DNA of 64,000 bases from Mycobacterium marseillense (lineage in GTDB: Bacteria; Actinomycetota; Actinomycetes; Mycobacteriales; Mycobacteriaceae). Every line of letters starts with the position of its first letter. Positions within the stretch are counted from its first letter, which is position 1. Below the pieces are notes generated by a model. It worked only from the letters and a program-made list of their open reading frames with translations. It was not told where the DNA came from and made no database searches. Location of the stretch: positions 1,302,001-1,366,000 of the forward strand of contig NZ_AP022584.1 in NCBI RefSeq assembly GCF_010731675.1, written 5' to 3'. The translations under genes and the position numbers were made by a program. Positions 26,415 to 38,525 of the stretch are shown here, one piece after another.

Positions 26415-27328
26415 TCCTGGTCCACGTCGAACGTCAGCGCCGGGTCGGCCGCCTGGCCGCCGGAAAGTTTGATGAAACGTGGCTCGCTGTCCAGGGATTC
26501 GCTGAGGTCCTCGATGGTGTCCACGTCGGGCAGCAGCGGTGCGATGTCCGGCAGGTCGGCCAGCGACGTCAGGCCCAGGCGCTCCAGGAACAGCTCGGTG
26601 GTGGCGAACGCCGTCGCGCCGCTGTCGTCGTCGACCCCGGCTTCGGTGATCAGGCCGCGCGCCAGCAGCGTGCGCATCACGGCGTCGACGTTGACGCCGC
26701 GCACCGCGCTCACCCGCGCGCGCGTCACGGGCTGGCGGTAGGCGACCACGGCCAGCGTCTCCAGCGCGGCCCGGGTGAGCTTGGACCGCGCCCCGTCCAG
26801 CAGCAGCTTCTCCACGTACGGCGCGAACCGGGCGCGGGTGTACATCCGCCAGCCCTCGCTGTTCTTCCGCAGGTCGATACCGCTGTCGCGGGCGGTCAGT
26901 TCCTCGGCCATCTCCTGCAGCTTGGTGGCGATCCGGTACACCGGCTGTTGCGTGGCCGAGGCCAGCGCCTCCGCGGTCACCGGGGTGTCGACCACCAGCA
27001 GCAGCGCCTCCAGCACCGAGCCGAGTTCCTCGGACTCCATCGGCGCGGCCTCGGCGATGTCCGGAATGCCCGCGTCGAGGTCGGTACCGAGGTCGGAATC
27101 CAGATCGGTGCCGGGATCGACGTCGCGATCGACGTCGTGGGGCAGCACGTCGTCGCCCGGTTCGGCACCGTTCAGATGCCGTTCCTCCGCATCGCCACGC
27201 TCTGCGTCGTCACCGGCGGTGCCGAAGCGCCGTTCCTCCGCATCGCCACGCTCTGCGTCGTCACCGGCGGTGCCGAAGCGCCGTTCCTCCGCATCGCCAC
27301 GCTCTGCGTCGTCACCGGCGCCATTCAT
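26411..27328 (-). CDS. scpB: condensin-like subunit ScpB with N-terminal repeat extension
   Basis: A 305-residue ScpB homologue (kleisin-associated winged-helix protein; Smc-ScpAB chromosome organisation). The conserved part starts near residue 90 (LGSVLEALLLVVDTPVTAEAL) and includes RAALETLAVVAYRQPVTRARV. Before it lies an acidic, low-complexity extension with nearly three copies of a 17-residue unit GDDAERGDAEERRFGTA. ScpB proteins are often about 200-230 residues, so the extension is unusual. It overlaps scpA (ATGA). Confidence 0.93.
   Translation of the reverse strand: MNGAGDDAERGDAEERRFGTAGDDAERGDAEERRFGTAGDDAERGDAEERHLNGAEPGDDVLPHDVDRDVDPGTDLDSDLGTDLDAGIPDIAEAAPMESEELGSVLEALLLVVDTPVTAEALASATQQPVYRIATKLQEMAEELTARDSGIDLRKNSEGWRMYTRARFAPYVEKLLLDGARSKLTRAALETLAVVAYRQPVTRARVSAVRGVNVDAVMRTLLARGLITEAGVDDDSGATAFATTELFLERLGLTSLADLPDIAPLLPDVDTIEDLSESLDSEPRFIKLSGGQAADPALTFDVDQD
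27181..27320. repeat. 51-bp tandem repeat inside scpB (2.75 copies)
   Basis: Two identical 51-bp units (27181-27231, 27232-27282) and the first 38 bp of a third. The unit is a multiple of three, so copy changes keep the frame. It is a candidate variable-number tandem repeat. Confidence 0.9.
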
Positions 27329-28143
27329 GATTCGTCCCGCACTTCTACCAAGGCTTCACTGACCGGACGTTCGCCGGTCCACGAGATTTGGAGCACGCCA
27401 AGCGGCTCTAACTGGTCGAATGCTACCGCCCGCGACCGATACAGTTCGAGCAGCGCCAGGAACCGCCCGACCACCTCCATCGACGCCTCACAGTCGGCGA
27501 CCAGCTCGGAGAACGTCGCCCACGCGCCGCTACCCCGGGCCTGCAGGATCGCCAACAACTTTTTGGCCTGCTCGGGAACGGAGACCTGCACCTCGTGCAG
27601 GTGCGACACCGACACCGTCGGGACGGGCCGCGGGCTGAACGCGATCGCCGCGATCTGAGCGAAGCGATCGGCGTCGACGCCGATCATCACCTCGGGCAGC
27701 AGCTCGGTGAACCGGTCATCCAGCGACACGGCGCGCGGATAGCTGCGCAGTGCGGTGGCCTCCAGCTCGGCGAACATCTCGGCGACGTGCTTGAACGCGC
27801 GGTACTGCAGCAGCCGGGCGAACAGCAGGTCGCGCACCTCCAGCAGCGCCAGGTCCTCGTCGTCGTCGACCTGCCCGGCCGGCAGCAACCGCGCGGCCTT
27901 CAGGTCGAGCAGGGTGGCGGCCACCACCAGGAACGCGGTGGTCTCCTCGAGCTCCAGCTGGGGACCGATTTCGCGGGTGTAGGCGATGAAGTCGTCGGTG
28001 ACCTGGTGCAGCGCCACCTCGGTCACGTCGAGGCGATGGGCGAAGATCAGCTGCAGCAGCAGATCGAACGGCCCCTCGAAATTGGTCAGGCGGACCTGAA
28101 AGCCGTTCTGCTGGGGCGCCTCACCATTTGCGGTCGCGTTCAC
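27325..28143 (-). CDS. scpA: kleisin-like condensin subunit ScpA
   Basis: A 272-residue ScpA. The N-terminal FEGPFDLLLQLIFAHRLDVTEVAL contacts Smc; the helical middle and the C-terminal winged helix (TFSELVADCEASMEVVGRFLALLEL) follow. GTG 28143 overlaps the parA stop (GTGA); the longer upstream frame is a shadow of parA. It works with Smc and ScpB in chromosome segregation. Confidence 0.94.
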   Translation of the reverse strand: MNATANGEAPQQNGFQVRLTNFEGPFDLLLQLIFAHRLDVTEVALHQVTDDFIAYTREIGPQLELEETTAFLVVAATLLDLKAARLLPAGQVDDDEDLALLEVRDLLFARLLQYRAFKHVAEMFAELEATALRSYPRAVSLDDRFTELLPEVMIGVDADRFAQIAAIAFSPRPVPTVSVSHLHEVQVSVPEQAKKLLAILQARGSGAWATFSELVADCEASMEVVGRFLALLELYRSRAVAFDQLEPLGVLQISWTGERPVSEALVEVRDES

Positions 28144-29003
28144 GCGCCGAATCGGTCGATGAACTCGCGGGCCAGCGCGCGATAGGCGATGGCCCCGGTG
28201 GAGCGCGGGGCCCACGTGGTGATGGGCTCGCCGGCCACGCTGGTCTCCGGGAACCGGACGGTCCGGGTGATGACGGTGTCGAACACCAGGTCGCCGAATC
28301 GTTCCACTACCCGGGCCATCACCTCGCGAGAGTTGACCGTGCGGGGGTCGTACCGGGTCAGCAGGATCCCGCTGATCTCGAGCTTCGGGTTGAGCCGGTC
28401 GCGCACCTTGTCGACGGTGTCGGTGAGCAGCGCCAGGCCGCGCAGCGAGAAGTACTCGCACTCGGTGGGGATCACCACGCCGTCGGCGCAGGCCAGGCCG
28501 TTGACGGTGAGCAGGCCCAGCGACGGCTGGCAGTCGATCAGCACGTAGTCGTAGCGATCGAGCACGGGGTGCAGCGCCCGGCCCAGGGTCTGCTCGCGCC
28601 CCACCTCGTTGACGAGCTGGATCTCGGCGGCCGACAGGTCGATATTGGACGGCACGAGATCCATGTGCTTGACGCGGGTCTGCAGCAGCACGTCGTCGAC
28701 CGACACCCGCGGCTCGACCAGGACGTTGTGAATGGTCTTTTCCAGCTCGTAATGCGGGACGCCCAGGCCGGCGGACAGCGCGCCCTGCGGATCCATGTCC
28801 ACCAGCAGCACCCGGCGGCCGTATTCGGCGAGCGCGGCACCCAGGTTGATGGTGGACGTGGTCTTCCCGACGCCGCCCTTCTGGTTGCACATGGCGACAA
28901 CTTTGGCCGGGCCGTGCGAGGTGCGCGGCTGCGGTTCCGGGATCGCCCGCGGCGGCCGCCCGGTCAGGCCGAGCTCGACGCCGTTCTCCGGCTGCTCGGT
29001 CAT
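28140..29003 (-). CDS. ParA/Soj-family ATPase
   Basis: A 287-residue ParA-type ATPase with the deviant Walker A KGGVGKTTS (about 44-52), LVDMDPQGAL and the Walker B-like VLIDCQPSLG. ATG 29003 is preferred to the open extension to 29081. No strong ribosome site precedes it, so the transcript may be leaderless. It corresponds to Rv1708, a second ParA beside scpAB and distinct from the oriC parA. A role in chromosome or cargo positioning is likely. Confidence 0.92.
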   Translation of the reverse strand: MTEQPENGVELGLTGRPPRAIPEPQPRTSHGPAKVVAMCNQKGGVGKTTSTINLGAALAEYGRRVLLVDMDPQGALSAGLGVPHYELEKTIHNVLVEPRVSVDDVLLQTRVKHMDLVPSNIDLSAAEIQLVNEVGREQTLGRALHPVLDRYDYVLIDCQPSLGLLTVNGLACADGVVIPTECEYFSLRGLALLTDTVDKVRDRLNPKLEISGILLTRYDPRTVNSREVMARVVERFGDLVFDTVITRTVRFPETSVAGEPITTWAPRSTGAIAYRALAREFIDRFGA

Positions 29004-29237
29004 GGCGGGGGTGTTCGGGAGGTGAACATCGACCGAAAGTCTAACGGGTCCGCGCGCCGAAACCCGGCGACCCGCAGGCAATTAACCAGCCAATATGAGC
29101 GAACATCGGTGGTGAAACGCACATCCCGACAGCCTATTCACTCCAGTCACAGCAGCACCAGTTTGGGGGCGGTATGCCGGCCGCGAAAAGCTGTCGCCAG
29201 CGAGGGCACCGCCGGCGGTCGGCCTATCGTGGCCCCT

Positions 29238-29990
29238 ATGGATCTCAAGCGACGGATACCCCTGCTGCGGTGGTCGGTCTGGCGGATGGCCGTCGGGAAT
29301 CGCAACATCACCACCACGGGCCAGATCGGCGACGGGCGCGAGGCAGCCGCCGTCGAGTACGTGCTGCAGAACGCCCGGGCCGGCGACGTCGACGACGTGT
29401 TGGCGACCATCGACAAGTTCGCCTACGAGAAGTCGATGTTGATCAATGTCGGCGACGAGAAGGGGCTGCTGCTCGACGCGGCGGTGCGGCGCGCCGATCC
29501 GGCGCTGGCGCTCGAATTGGGCACCTACTGCGGCTACGGCGCGCTGCGCATCGCCCGGGCCGCGCCGAAGGCCAAGGTGTTCTCGGTCGAACTCGCCGAG
29601 GCCAACGCCGCCAACGCCCGCCAGATCTGGGCCCATGCTGGCGTGGCCGACCGTGTGACGTGTGTGGTCGGCACCATCGGCGACGGCGGCCGCACCCTGG
29701 ACGTGCTGGCCGATCAGCACGGGTTCGCCGGCGGCACACTCGATTTCGTGTTCCTCGACCACGACAAGGACGTATACCTGGACGACCTGAACAGCATCCT
29801 GGACCGCGGCTGGCTGCATCCGGGGTCGATCGTGGTCGCCGACAACGTCCGCGTCCCGGGCGCACCGAAGTACCGCGCGTACATGCACCGGCATGAGGGC
29901 AAGCAGTGGAACACCGTCGAGCACAAGACCCACCTCGAGTACCAGTCGCTGATGGCCGACCTGGTGCTGGAGTCCGAATACCTGGGCTGA
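29238..29990 (+). CDS. SAM-dependent O-methyltransferase (catechol type)
   Basis: A 250-residue class I methyltransferase of the COMT group. ELGTYCGYGALRIA (about 94-107) is the SAM-binding motif I, and FLDHDKDVYLDDL provides metal-binding acidic residues. It matches Rv1703 in position. ATG 29238 is the first start with the COMT N-terminus. It is divergent from parA. The natural phenolic substrate is unknown. Confidence 0.88.
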   Translation: MDLKRRIPLLRWSVWRMAVGNRNITTTGQIGDGREAAAVEYVLQNARAGDVDDVLATIDKFAYEKSMLINVGDEKGLLLDAAVRRADPALALELGTYCGYGALRIARAAPKAKVFSVELAEANAANARQIWAHAGVADRVTCVVGTIGDGGRTLDVLADQHGFAGGTLDFVFLDHDKDVYLDDLNSILDRGWLHPGSIVVADNVRVPGAPKYRAYMHRHEGKQWNTVEHKTHLEYQSLMADLVLESEYLG

Positions 29991-29991
29991 G

Positions 29992-30040
29992 CGTCGACTT
30001 GTTGTCGACGATTCCGCCTTTCCCGCGCAACAACTCGACG
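29992..30040. repeat. interspersed intergenic inverted repeat, copy 1
   Basis: CGTCGACTTGTTG (29992-30004) and CAACAACTCGACG (30028-30040) form inverted arms with one mismatch, directly after the methyltransferase stop. The right arm continues TTCGGCGG. Related sequence occurs at 35733-35780 and 43207-43222, each at a gene border. Confidence 0.55.
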
Positions 30041-30060
30041 TTCGGCGGAGAGGGAATGGG

Positions 30061-30998
30061 TTAGCGCGCCCGCGGGTGGGCCTCGGCCCACACTTCGCGC
30101 AGCGCGTGCACGGTGACCATGGTGTAGATCTGCGTCGTCGTCACCGAGGCGTGCCCGAGCAACTCCTGCACGACACGCACGTCGGCGCCGCCCTCGAGCA
30201 GATGGGTGGCGAACGAATGCCGCAGCATGTGCGGCGACACCCCCGAGCTGATGCCCGCGCGTTCGGCCGCGTCCTGCAGCACCTGCCACGCGCTCTGACG
30301 CGACAGCCGCCCGCCGCGCACATTGAGGAAGATGGCCGGCGTCCCACGCCCGCGGCGCGCCAGGTCCGAACGCCCGCGCACCAGGTAGGCGTCCAGCGCG
30401 GCCACCGCGGGCCGTCCGATCGGCACCAGCCGCTGCTTACCGCCCTTGCCGCGCAACAACACTGACCTGGCCTGCGTGTCGACGTCGTCCACGTCGAGAC
30501 CGACGGCTTCCGAAATCCGCGCGCCGGTGGAGTACAGCAGTTCCAGCAGCGCCCGGTTGCGCAGGGTCAGCGGGCCGTCGGCCGGGCTCTCGCCCCCCGC
30601 GCCCTCCAGCAGCGCCAGGACCTGGTCGATGGTCAGGCTTTTGGGCAGCCGGCGCCCGGGCGTGGGCGGGCGGACCGCGCGCGCCACGTCGAGTTCGGCC
30701 AGCCCTTCGGCGGCGGCGAAGCGGTGCAGGCCGCGCACCGCGATCAGGGCCCGCGCCGCCGACACCGCCGACAGCGCCGCCGCCCCGGTCTCGGGATCGC
30801 CGCGGCGCAGCGCCACCAGGAACTCGCTGACGTCGTCCTCGCCCACCTTGGCCAGATCGTGGATTCCGCGGTCCGACAGGTGTTTTGTGTAGCGGCGCAG
30901 ATCGCGGCGATACGAGCTCAGCGTGTTGGCCGCGACGCCGCGCTCGATCGTGAGGTGGTCGAGGTAACCCTGGAGTTGGGTATCCAGCGCCACCGTCG

Positions 30999-31002
<4 letters not shown>
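30061..31002 (-). CDS. xerD: site-specific recombinase XerD
   Basis: A 313-residue tyrosine recombinase that resolves chromosome dimers at dif with XerC. Catalytic residues: Arg in [27 protein letters not shown] with the Tyr nucleophile. ATG 31002 overlaps the stop of the NUDIX gene; the longer open frame 5' to it is a shadow. Confidence 0.96.
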
Positions 31003-33408
<2,406 letters not shown>

Positions 33409-33490
33409 CTAGCGAACAACTAGATGGGCCTGCCGACCCACGGAAACCCACCCTAACATCCACGGCGCCGAGCCGCGGCGAACACGCCCG

Positions 33491-34435
33491 CTACTGAGGA
33501 ACCGTGATGGAAGTCGCCCCGTGACCGGTGCCGTACTGGCCCGCGTGACCGCCGCCCAGCAGGTCATGCAGACCCAGCACCGCGGTGATGCGCCCCGGCG
33601 CGACGTCCACGTCGTCGACCGTGCTGATCGCGGAGTTCAGGCCGGCGTCGGCGCGCGCCACGGCCACGGCGGCGCCGCCGGTCGCCGAACCGTCGCGCCC
33701 GGCGAGCAGCGTGCCCGAGCCGTGCGGGGCCAGCGCGGCCGAGAACCGGGCGACGCTCGCCCCCTGGTTGCCGGCGTCCTGGGGCAGCGCGCCGCCGGTG
33801 ACGACGAGCGCGGCGTTGGCCGCGCCCATGTGGTCGGTTGCCTGATAGGTGATGAAGCCGGTGTCGCGCAGCGCCGCCAGCACGGTGTTGCGCTGGGTGT
33901 CGTCCACCGCGGGCACCTCGGGGTTGGGGTTGGCCAGCAGGGCGATGCCCATCAGGTCACCCGCCTGCGAACCCTGGTCGACGAGCTTGGTGCTCAGCTG
34001 CTGACCAGCGGGCAGCACCGACGAGTTCACCACGGTCTGCAGCTTCTCCGCCGAGTTGGCCTCGACGAACTCCTGCGTCAGCGACACCGTCCCGGTCACC
34101 GTCCCGCCGGCCTGGCCGATGAACTTCGACACCGCGGTCACGTCGTCGTCTTTGGCGTCCGGGGTGCGGAACATCACCACCGATTTGCCGGCCAGCGCGT
34201 CGTGCACGATGCGGCCGGCCAGTTGGGTGTCGAAATTATTTGCCGCACTGAGCTTTTCGTTCAGCACATTCTTCTGGTCGTTGAGCCCGCTGATCTGGGT
34301 GTTGAGGTCCTTCTTCTCGTCACGCAGGCTGGACAGCAACGTGTCCGACAGGAAGCCGGAGCCCAGCACGACGCCCACGGCCAGCGCCAGGAATACGGCG
34401 GCCAGCGACAGGGCGTGTTGGCGTAGCGAGATCAT
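33491..34435 (-). CDS. mctB: copper-efflux protein MctB (SteB-like)
   Basis: A 314-residue envelope protein. One N-terminal membrane helix (about 9-27) and a coiled coil (about 35-65, EKKDLNTQISGLNDQKNVLNE) lead into the extracytoplasmic domain. It matches Rv1698 MctB, which keeps intracellular copper low, and the corynebacterial SteB partner of SteA. It directly follows the steA-like gene with no gap. It is core genome, independent of the copper island 30 kb away. Confidence 0.9.
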   Translation of the reverse strand: MISLRQHALSLAAVFLALAVGVVLGSGFLSDTLLSSLRDEKKDLNTQISGLNDQKNVLNEKLSAANNFDTQLAGRIVHDALAGKSVVMFRTPDAKDDDVTAVSKFIGQAGGTVTGTVSLTQEFVEANSAEKLQTVVNSSVLPAGQQLSTKLVDQGSQAGDLMGIALLANPNPEVPAVDDTQRNTVLAALRDTGFITYQATDHMGAANAALVVTGGALPQDAGNQGASVARFSAALAPHGSGTLLAGRDGSATGGAAVAVARADAGLNSAISTVDDVDVAPGRITAVLGLHDLLGGGHAGQYGTGHGATSITVPQ

Positions 34436-35617
34436 TTAGGTGATCCACTTCTGCACCATCGCGCAGAAGTGGTTCCAGTAGTCGGTGACCCAGTGCAGCA
34501 CCACGCCGTCGGTGCGCGACACCCACAGCGCGACGATGACGGCGATCAGCATCGTCAGGGCCAGCAGCGCGATGGCACCCGCCGAGATGTGGTTGCGGTA
34601 CAGCGTGGCCACGGCCTTGGCGTCCACCACCTTCTCCCCGACCCGCAACCGGGTCAGGAAGGTGGACGGGTTGCTGTGCGCGCGGGTGCGGTCGAAGAAC
34701 GTCTCGATGTTGGCGGTGTGGCCGGCGGTCACCAGCAGCGCGGCGCCGTGGTGGTCGGCCAGCAGCAGGGCCAGGTCGATCGCCGACCCCGCGGCCGGGA
34801 ACGTCATCGCCCCGACGCCGAGGTCCTGGATGCGCTCCAGGCCGGGCGCGTGCCCGTCGGCGTCGGCCGGCAGCACGACCTGCGCGCCGCACTTGAGCGC
34901 GTCGGTGCTGATCTGGTCGGGGTCGCCGACGATCACCTGCGGGCGATACCCCGCCTTGCGCAGGACGTCCGCGCCGGTGCCGACGCCGATCAGCGCCGGC
35001 TGATACTCCTTGATGAACGGCTTGAGCGACTTCAGGTCCTCCTCGGCGCTGGGCTCGTCGGCGACGATCACCACGTGCCGACGGCGCAGGTCGACGTCCA
35101 CATCGGGGATGCCGATGCCGTCGATCAGCAGCGGGCTCTCGCTCTTGATGAACTCGATGGTGTTGCCGGCGAACGCCTCCAGGTGGGCCGACAGCCCGCT
35201 CTTGGCCTCGCGCATCAGGTCGGCGATGTCGTGGTCGGTGCGCTCGGTGCCGCGGACCAGCCGCCGGTCGCCGGCGTACACACCGCCCTCGTGCAGGCGG
35301 ATCTTCGCGCCGTCTTTGACCTTTTTGAAGATGTCGGGTCCGGCCTCGTCGATCAGGGTGACCCCGTTGTTGACCAGAACCTCGGGCCCCAGGTTCGGGT
35401 AGCGGCCCGACACCGACGGCGAGGCGTTGACGACCGCGGCGATGTCGGCCTCCACCAGGGCGTCGGCCGTGATGCGATCCAGATCCAGGATGTCGAGCAC
35501 GACGATGTCGCCGGGGCAGACCCTGCGCAGCAATCGGTCGATGTTCCGGTCAACGCGGGCGGTGCCGACGAGGCCCGGCCGGGCGGGATTACGGGAAAGC
35601 AGGCCTGACATCTTCAT
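34436..35617 (-). CDS. SteA-like membrane-associated protein (Rv1697)
   Basis: A 393-residue protein with a central domain resembling thiamine-pyrophosphokinase-like folds (IGVGTGADVLRKAGYRPQVIVGDPDQIS) and one C-terminal membrane helix (about 350-375). ATG 35617 gives the usual family length; the frame is open to 35671. Corynebacterial SteA with SteB recruits the cell-wall hydrolase RipA at division. The same steA-steB pairing here supports an envelope/division role. Confidence 0.85.
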   Translation of the reverse strand: MKMSGLLSRNPARPGLVGTARVDRNIDRLLRRVCPGDIVVLDILDLDRITADALVEADIAAVVNASPSVSGRYPNLGPEVLVNNGVTLIDEAGPDIFKKVKDGAKIRLHEGGVYAGDRRLVRGTERTDHDIADLMREAKSGLSAHLEAFAGNTIEFIKSESPLLIDGIGIPDVDVDLRRRHVVIVADEPSAEEDLKSLKPFIKEYQPALIGVGTGADVLRKAGYRPQVIVGDPDQISTDALKCGAQVVLPADADGHAPGLERIQDLGVGAMTFPAAGSAIDLALLLADHHGAALLVTAGHTANIETFFDRTRAHSNPSTFLTRLRVGEKVVDAKAVATLYRNHISAGAIALLALTMLIAVIVALWVSRTDGVVLHWVTDYWNHFCAMVQKWIT

Positions 35618-35732
35618 GGGGGCGATTCTGTCGGTGATGCCCGGACGACGCGGGGAGGCGCGCCGTAACATTAGCCCCAGAAGTTATCTAGAGTCCCATT
35701 AGTAACAGGTCGGTGCCGAACTGGTCTCGAAC

Positions 35733-35780
35733 GTCGACTCGATGCCGCGAAACGCCGTGGACGCTGACGCCAAGTCGACG
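35733..35780. repeat. interspersed intergenic inverted repeat, copy 2
   Basis: GAACGTCGACT and AGTCGACGTTC are perfect 11-bp inverted arms about 25 bp apart, just downstream of recN. The right arm runs on as GCGGCGGTGGGCTAG, sharing AGTCGACGTTCGCGG with the other copies. Confidence 0.55.
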
Positions 35781-35800
35781 TTCGCGGCGGTGGGCTAGCG

Positions 35801-37573
35801 CTAGATCTCGTCCTTTTGCGCCGCCTCGAGCAGCTCGCGGGCGTGCGCCCGGCCGCTGTCGGATTCGCCCAGCCCGGCCAGCATCCGTGCCAGCTCGGCG
35901 ACCCGCTCGTCGCCGCCCAGGCGCCGCACCACGCTGGTCCCCTTGGGTCCGGCCGCGTGCACCACCAGGTGCACGTCGGCGTACGCCGCGACCTGAGGCA
36001 GATGCGTGACCACGATGACCTGGTGGGTGCGCGCCAGCCGCGCCAGCCGGCGCCCGATCTGTACCGCCGCCCGGCCGCCCACCCCGGCGTCGACCTCGTC
36101 GAACACCATGGTGGTGCCCGCGGCCTCCTTGCGGGACGTGGCCAGCACCACCTCCAGGGCGAGCATCACCCGGGACAGCTCGCCGCCGGACGCGCTCTTG
36201 GCCAGCGGCAGCTGGTCCATCCCTCGGTGCGCGGCGAAGCCGAACTCGACCTGGTCGACGCCGTCGGCGCCGGCGCGGACGAGTTCGCCCGACGCAAGCC
36301 GTAGCGCGGCCGAGTCCTCGGCGGCCGACGCCGCATCGGGTGCGGCGTCCAGGGTCACGTCGATGGTGAATTGCGCGTCGGCCATCGCCAGCCCGGACAG
36401 CTCGGCGGTGACCTCCTTGGCGAGCCGCTTGGCGGCCTTGCGCCGGGTGTTGCTGAGATCGACCGCGGCCTGGGCCAATTCGCGGCCGAGCTCGTCGACC
36501 CGGGCCGCCAGCGCCGCCAAGCCCTCCTCGGAGACGTCGAGCTGGGCCAGCCGTTGCCGCGACTCCTGGGCCCACCCGATCACGCCGTCGATGTCGGCGG
36601 CGTACTTGCGGGTCAGGGTGCGCAGTTCGGCTTGCCGGGCCAACTTGGATTCCAGCGCGCTGGCGTCGACCGGCAGTTCCTCGAGGAAGCCGCCCAGTTC
36701 ACCGGCCGCGTCGACGAGCACGGTCAGCACCTCGCCGATCTGGCCGGCCAGCGCCGCCAGCTTCGCGTCGTCGGTGGATTCCAGTGCGGCCCTTGCCTTT
36801 CCCAGGCTGTCGGTGGCGCTGAGGCCGGAGCCGTCGGTCTCCTCGGAGGACAGCGCCGCGCGCGCGGTGGCGGCGGCCTCGCGCAGGGTGTCCAGTTCGG
36901 AGAGCCGCACGATCTCGGCGACCAGGGCGTCGTCCTCGCCAGGTTGTGGGTCCACGGCGTCGATCTCGTTGAGGGCGAACGTCAGCCGGTCGGCCTCCAG
37001 CGCGAGCTCGCGCATGCGGTTACGGCGGTCGAGCAGGTCGCGCCGCGCCGACAACCAGGCGTCGCGCCGTTTGCAGTATCGCTCGAGCGCGGGTTCGGCC
37101 TTGGCGAAGCGGTCCAGCGCCGCGCACTGTTCCTCCGGCCGGATGAGACGCAGTTGGTCGTTCTGCCCGTGCAGGGTCAGCAGTCCGGCGGTGAAGTCGC
37201 CCAGCGATTTGGCGGGCACGCTGCGGCCGCCGAGGTAGGCGCGCGACGGCCCGTCACGGCTGACCGAGCGCAGCGCGATGACGCTGCCGTCCTCGTCGCG
37301 TTCGGCGCCCGACGCGTCGAGCATCTCGTCGAGCTGCACGACCATGGCCTCGTCGAGATCGGTTGTGCTGAAGCGTCCTTCGACGACCGCCCGCTCGGCC
37401 CCCGAGCGGACCCGGGTGGCGTCGGCGCGGGCACCGCCGAGCAGATGCAAGCCCGTGACCACCATGGTCTTTCCGGTGCCGGTCTCCCCCGTCAGCACCG
37501 TCAGGCCGCGGTCGAACTCGCCGACCGCCGAGCTGATCGCCCCGAGCGACTCGATCCGGATTTCAGTCAGCAT
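35801..37573 (-). CDS. recN: DNA repair protein RecN
   Basis: A 590-residue SMC-like ATPase for double-strand break repair. Walker A is GETGTGKT (about 29-36). Long coiled-coil arms fill the middle; the signature SGGELSRVMLALEVV and Walker B MVFDEVDAGVGG are near the C-terminus. No LexA box is evident upstream by eye. Confidence 0.96.
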   Translation of the reverse strand: MLTEIRIESLGAISSAVGEFDRGLTVLTGETGTGKTMVVTGLHLLGGARADATRVRSGAERAVVEGRFSTTDLDEAMVVQLDEMLDASGAERDEDGSVIALRSVSRDGPSRAYLGGRSVPAKSLGDFTAGLLTLHGQNDQLRLIRPEEQCAALDRFAKAEPALERYCKRRDAWLSARRDLLDRRNRMRELALEADRLTFALNEIDAVDPQPGEDDALVAEIVRLSELDTLREAAATARAALSSEETDGSGLSATDSLGKARAALESTDDAKLAALAGQIGEVLTVLVDAAGELGGFLEELPVDASALESKLARQAELRTLTRKYAADIDGVIGWAQESRQRLAQLDVSEEGLAALAARVDELGRELAQAAVDLSNTRRKAAKRLAKEVTAELSGLAMADAQFTIDVTLDAAPDAASAAEDSAALRLASGELVRAGADGVDQVEFGFAAHRGMDQLPLAKSASGGELSRVMLALEVVLATSRKEAAGTTMVFDEVDAGVGGRAAVQIGRRLARLARTHQVIVVTHLPQVAAYADVHLVVHAAGPKGTSVVRRLGGDERVAELARMLAGLGESDSGRAHARELLEAAQKDEI

Positions 37574-37598
37574 TCAGTCAGGATCCTGTGCTGTGCCG

Positions 37599-38525
37599 TC
37601 AGTTTCCGCGCCACCCGGTCACCGGCAGCCGGAACTTGCGCACCAGCCGGTCCGTGAATGGGGCGCTGTCCAGCCGGGCCCACTTCACCGCGGTGTCGCA
37701 ACGTTTCACCTCGATGCGGCTGCCGGCGGGGATCAGGATCTCGCGGCGGCCGTCGCAGAACACCAGGGCGTCGTGGCCGTCCGCCTCCACCTCGATCGCG
37801 ATGGTGGCGTTCGGGCTGGTGACCATGGGGCGGCCGAACAGCGCGTGAGCGTTGTTGGGTACCACCAGGATTGCCTCGAGGTCGGGCCAGAGCACGGGGC
37901 CGCCCGCGGAGAACGCGTAGGCGGTGGAACCCGTCGGGGTCGACACCAGCACGCCGTCGCAGCCGAAGGCGGACACCGGTCGCCCGTCGATCTCGACCAC
38001 CACCCCGAGCACACCGAGCCGGGGACCCTTTTCCAGGCTGACCTCGTTGAGCGCCCAGCCGTGCGCGGAGACGCGGCCGCCCTGGCGCACGACCACATCG
38101 AGCGTCAGGCGGTTCTCCACCCGGTAGTCCTGTGCGACAACGTGGTCCAGCACCCGGTCGATGGCCTCGGCCTCGGCCTCGGCCAAAAAGCCGATCCGCC
38201 CAAGGTTGACGCCCAACACCGGGATGTCGGCGTTGCGCGCCAACTCGGCGGCCCGCAGGAACGTCCCATCGCCGCCGAGTACCAGCACCAGTTCGCAGCC
38301 CTCGGCGGCCCGCGGGTCGGCGTCGACGACATCAATCTCGACGCCCATCGCCCGCATGTCGTCGGGGGCCAGGTGCAGCGGCCCCCGGTCGACCGCCTCG
38401 GCGGACAGCACCCGAAGCCCGATTCCGTTGTCGCCCAGCGTTTTCTGTACACGGCGGGCCGTCTCGGTGGCTTCTTCGCGGCCGGTGTGGACGACCATCA
38501 AGACGGTGCGTTCGGCTGGAGTCAC
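37599..38525 (-). CDS. ppnK: NAD kinase
   Basis: A 308-residue NAD kinase making NADP. It has the conserved [11 protein letters not shown] and the second motif [19 protein letters not shown] 38525 overlaps the tlyA stop (GTGA) and gives the family length; the longer frame is a tlyA shadow. Confidence 0.95.
   Translation of the reverse strand: MTPAERTVLMVVHTGREEATETARRVQKTLGDNGIGLRVLSAEAVDRGPLHLAPDDMRAMGVEIDVVDADPRAAEGCELVLVLGGDGTFLRAAELARNADIPVLGVNLGRIGFLAEAEAEAIDRVLDHVVAQDYRVENRLTLDVVVRQGGRVSAHGWALNEVSLEKGPRLGVLGVVVEIDGRPVSAFGCDGVLVSTPTGSTAYAFSAGGPVLWPDLEAILVVPNNAHALFGRPMVTSPNATIAIEVEADGHDALVFCDGRREILIPAGSRIEVKRCDTAVKWARLDSAPFTDRLVRKFRLPVTGWRGN

Noticed and set aside
27325..28890. 521-residue frame joining scpA to upstream sequence
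   Set aside because: The N-terminal 248 residues are an out-of-frame reading of parA; scpA starts at GTG 28143.
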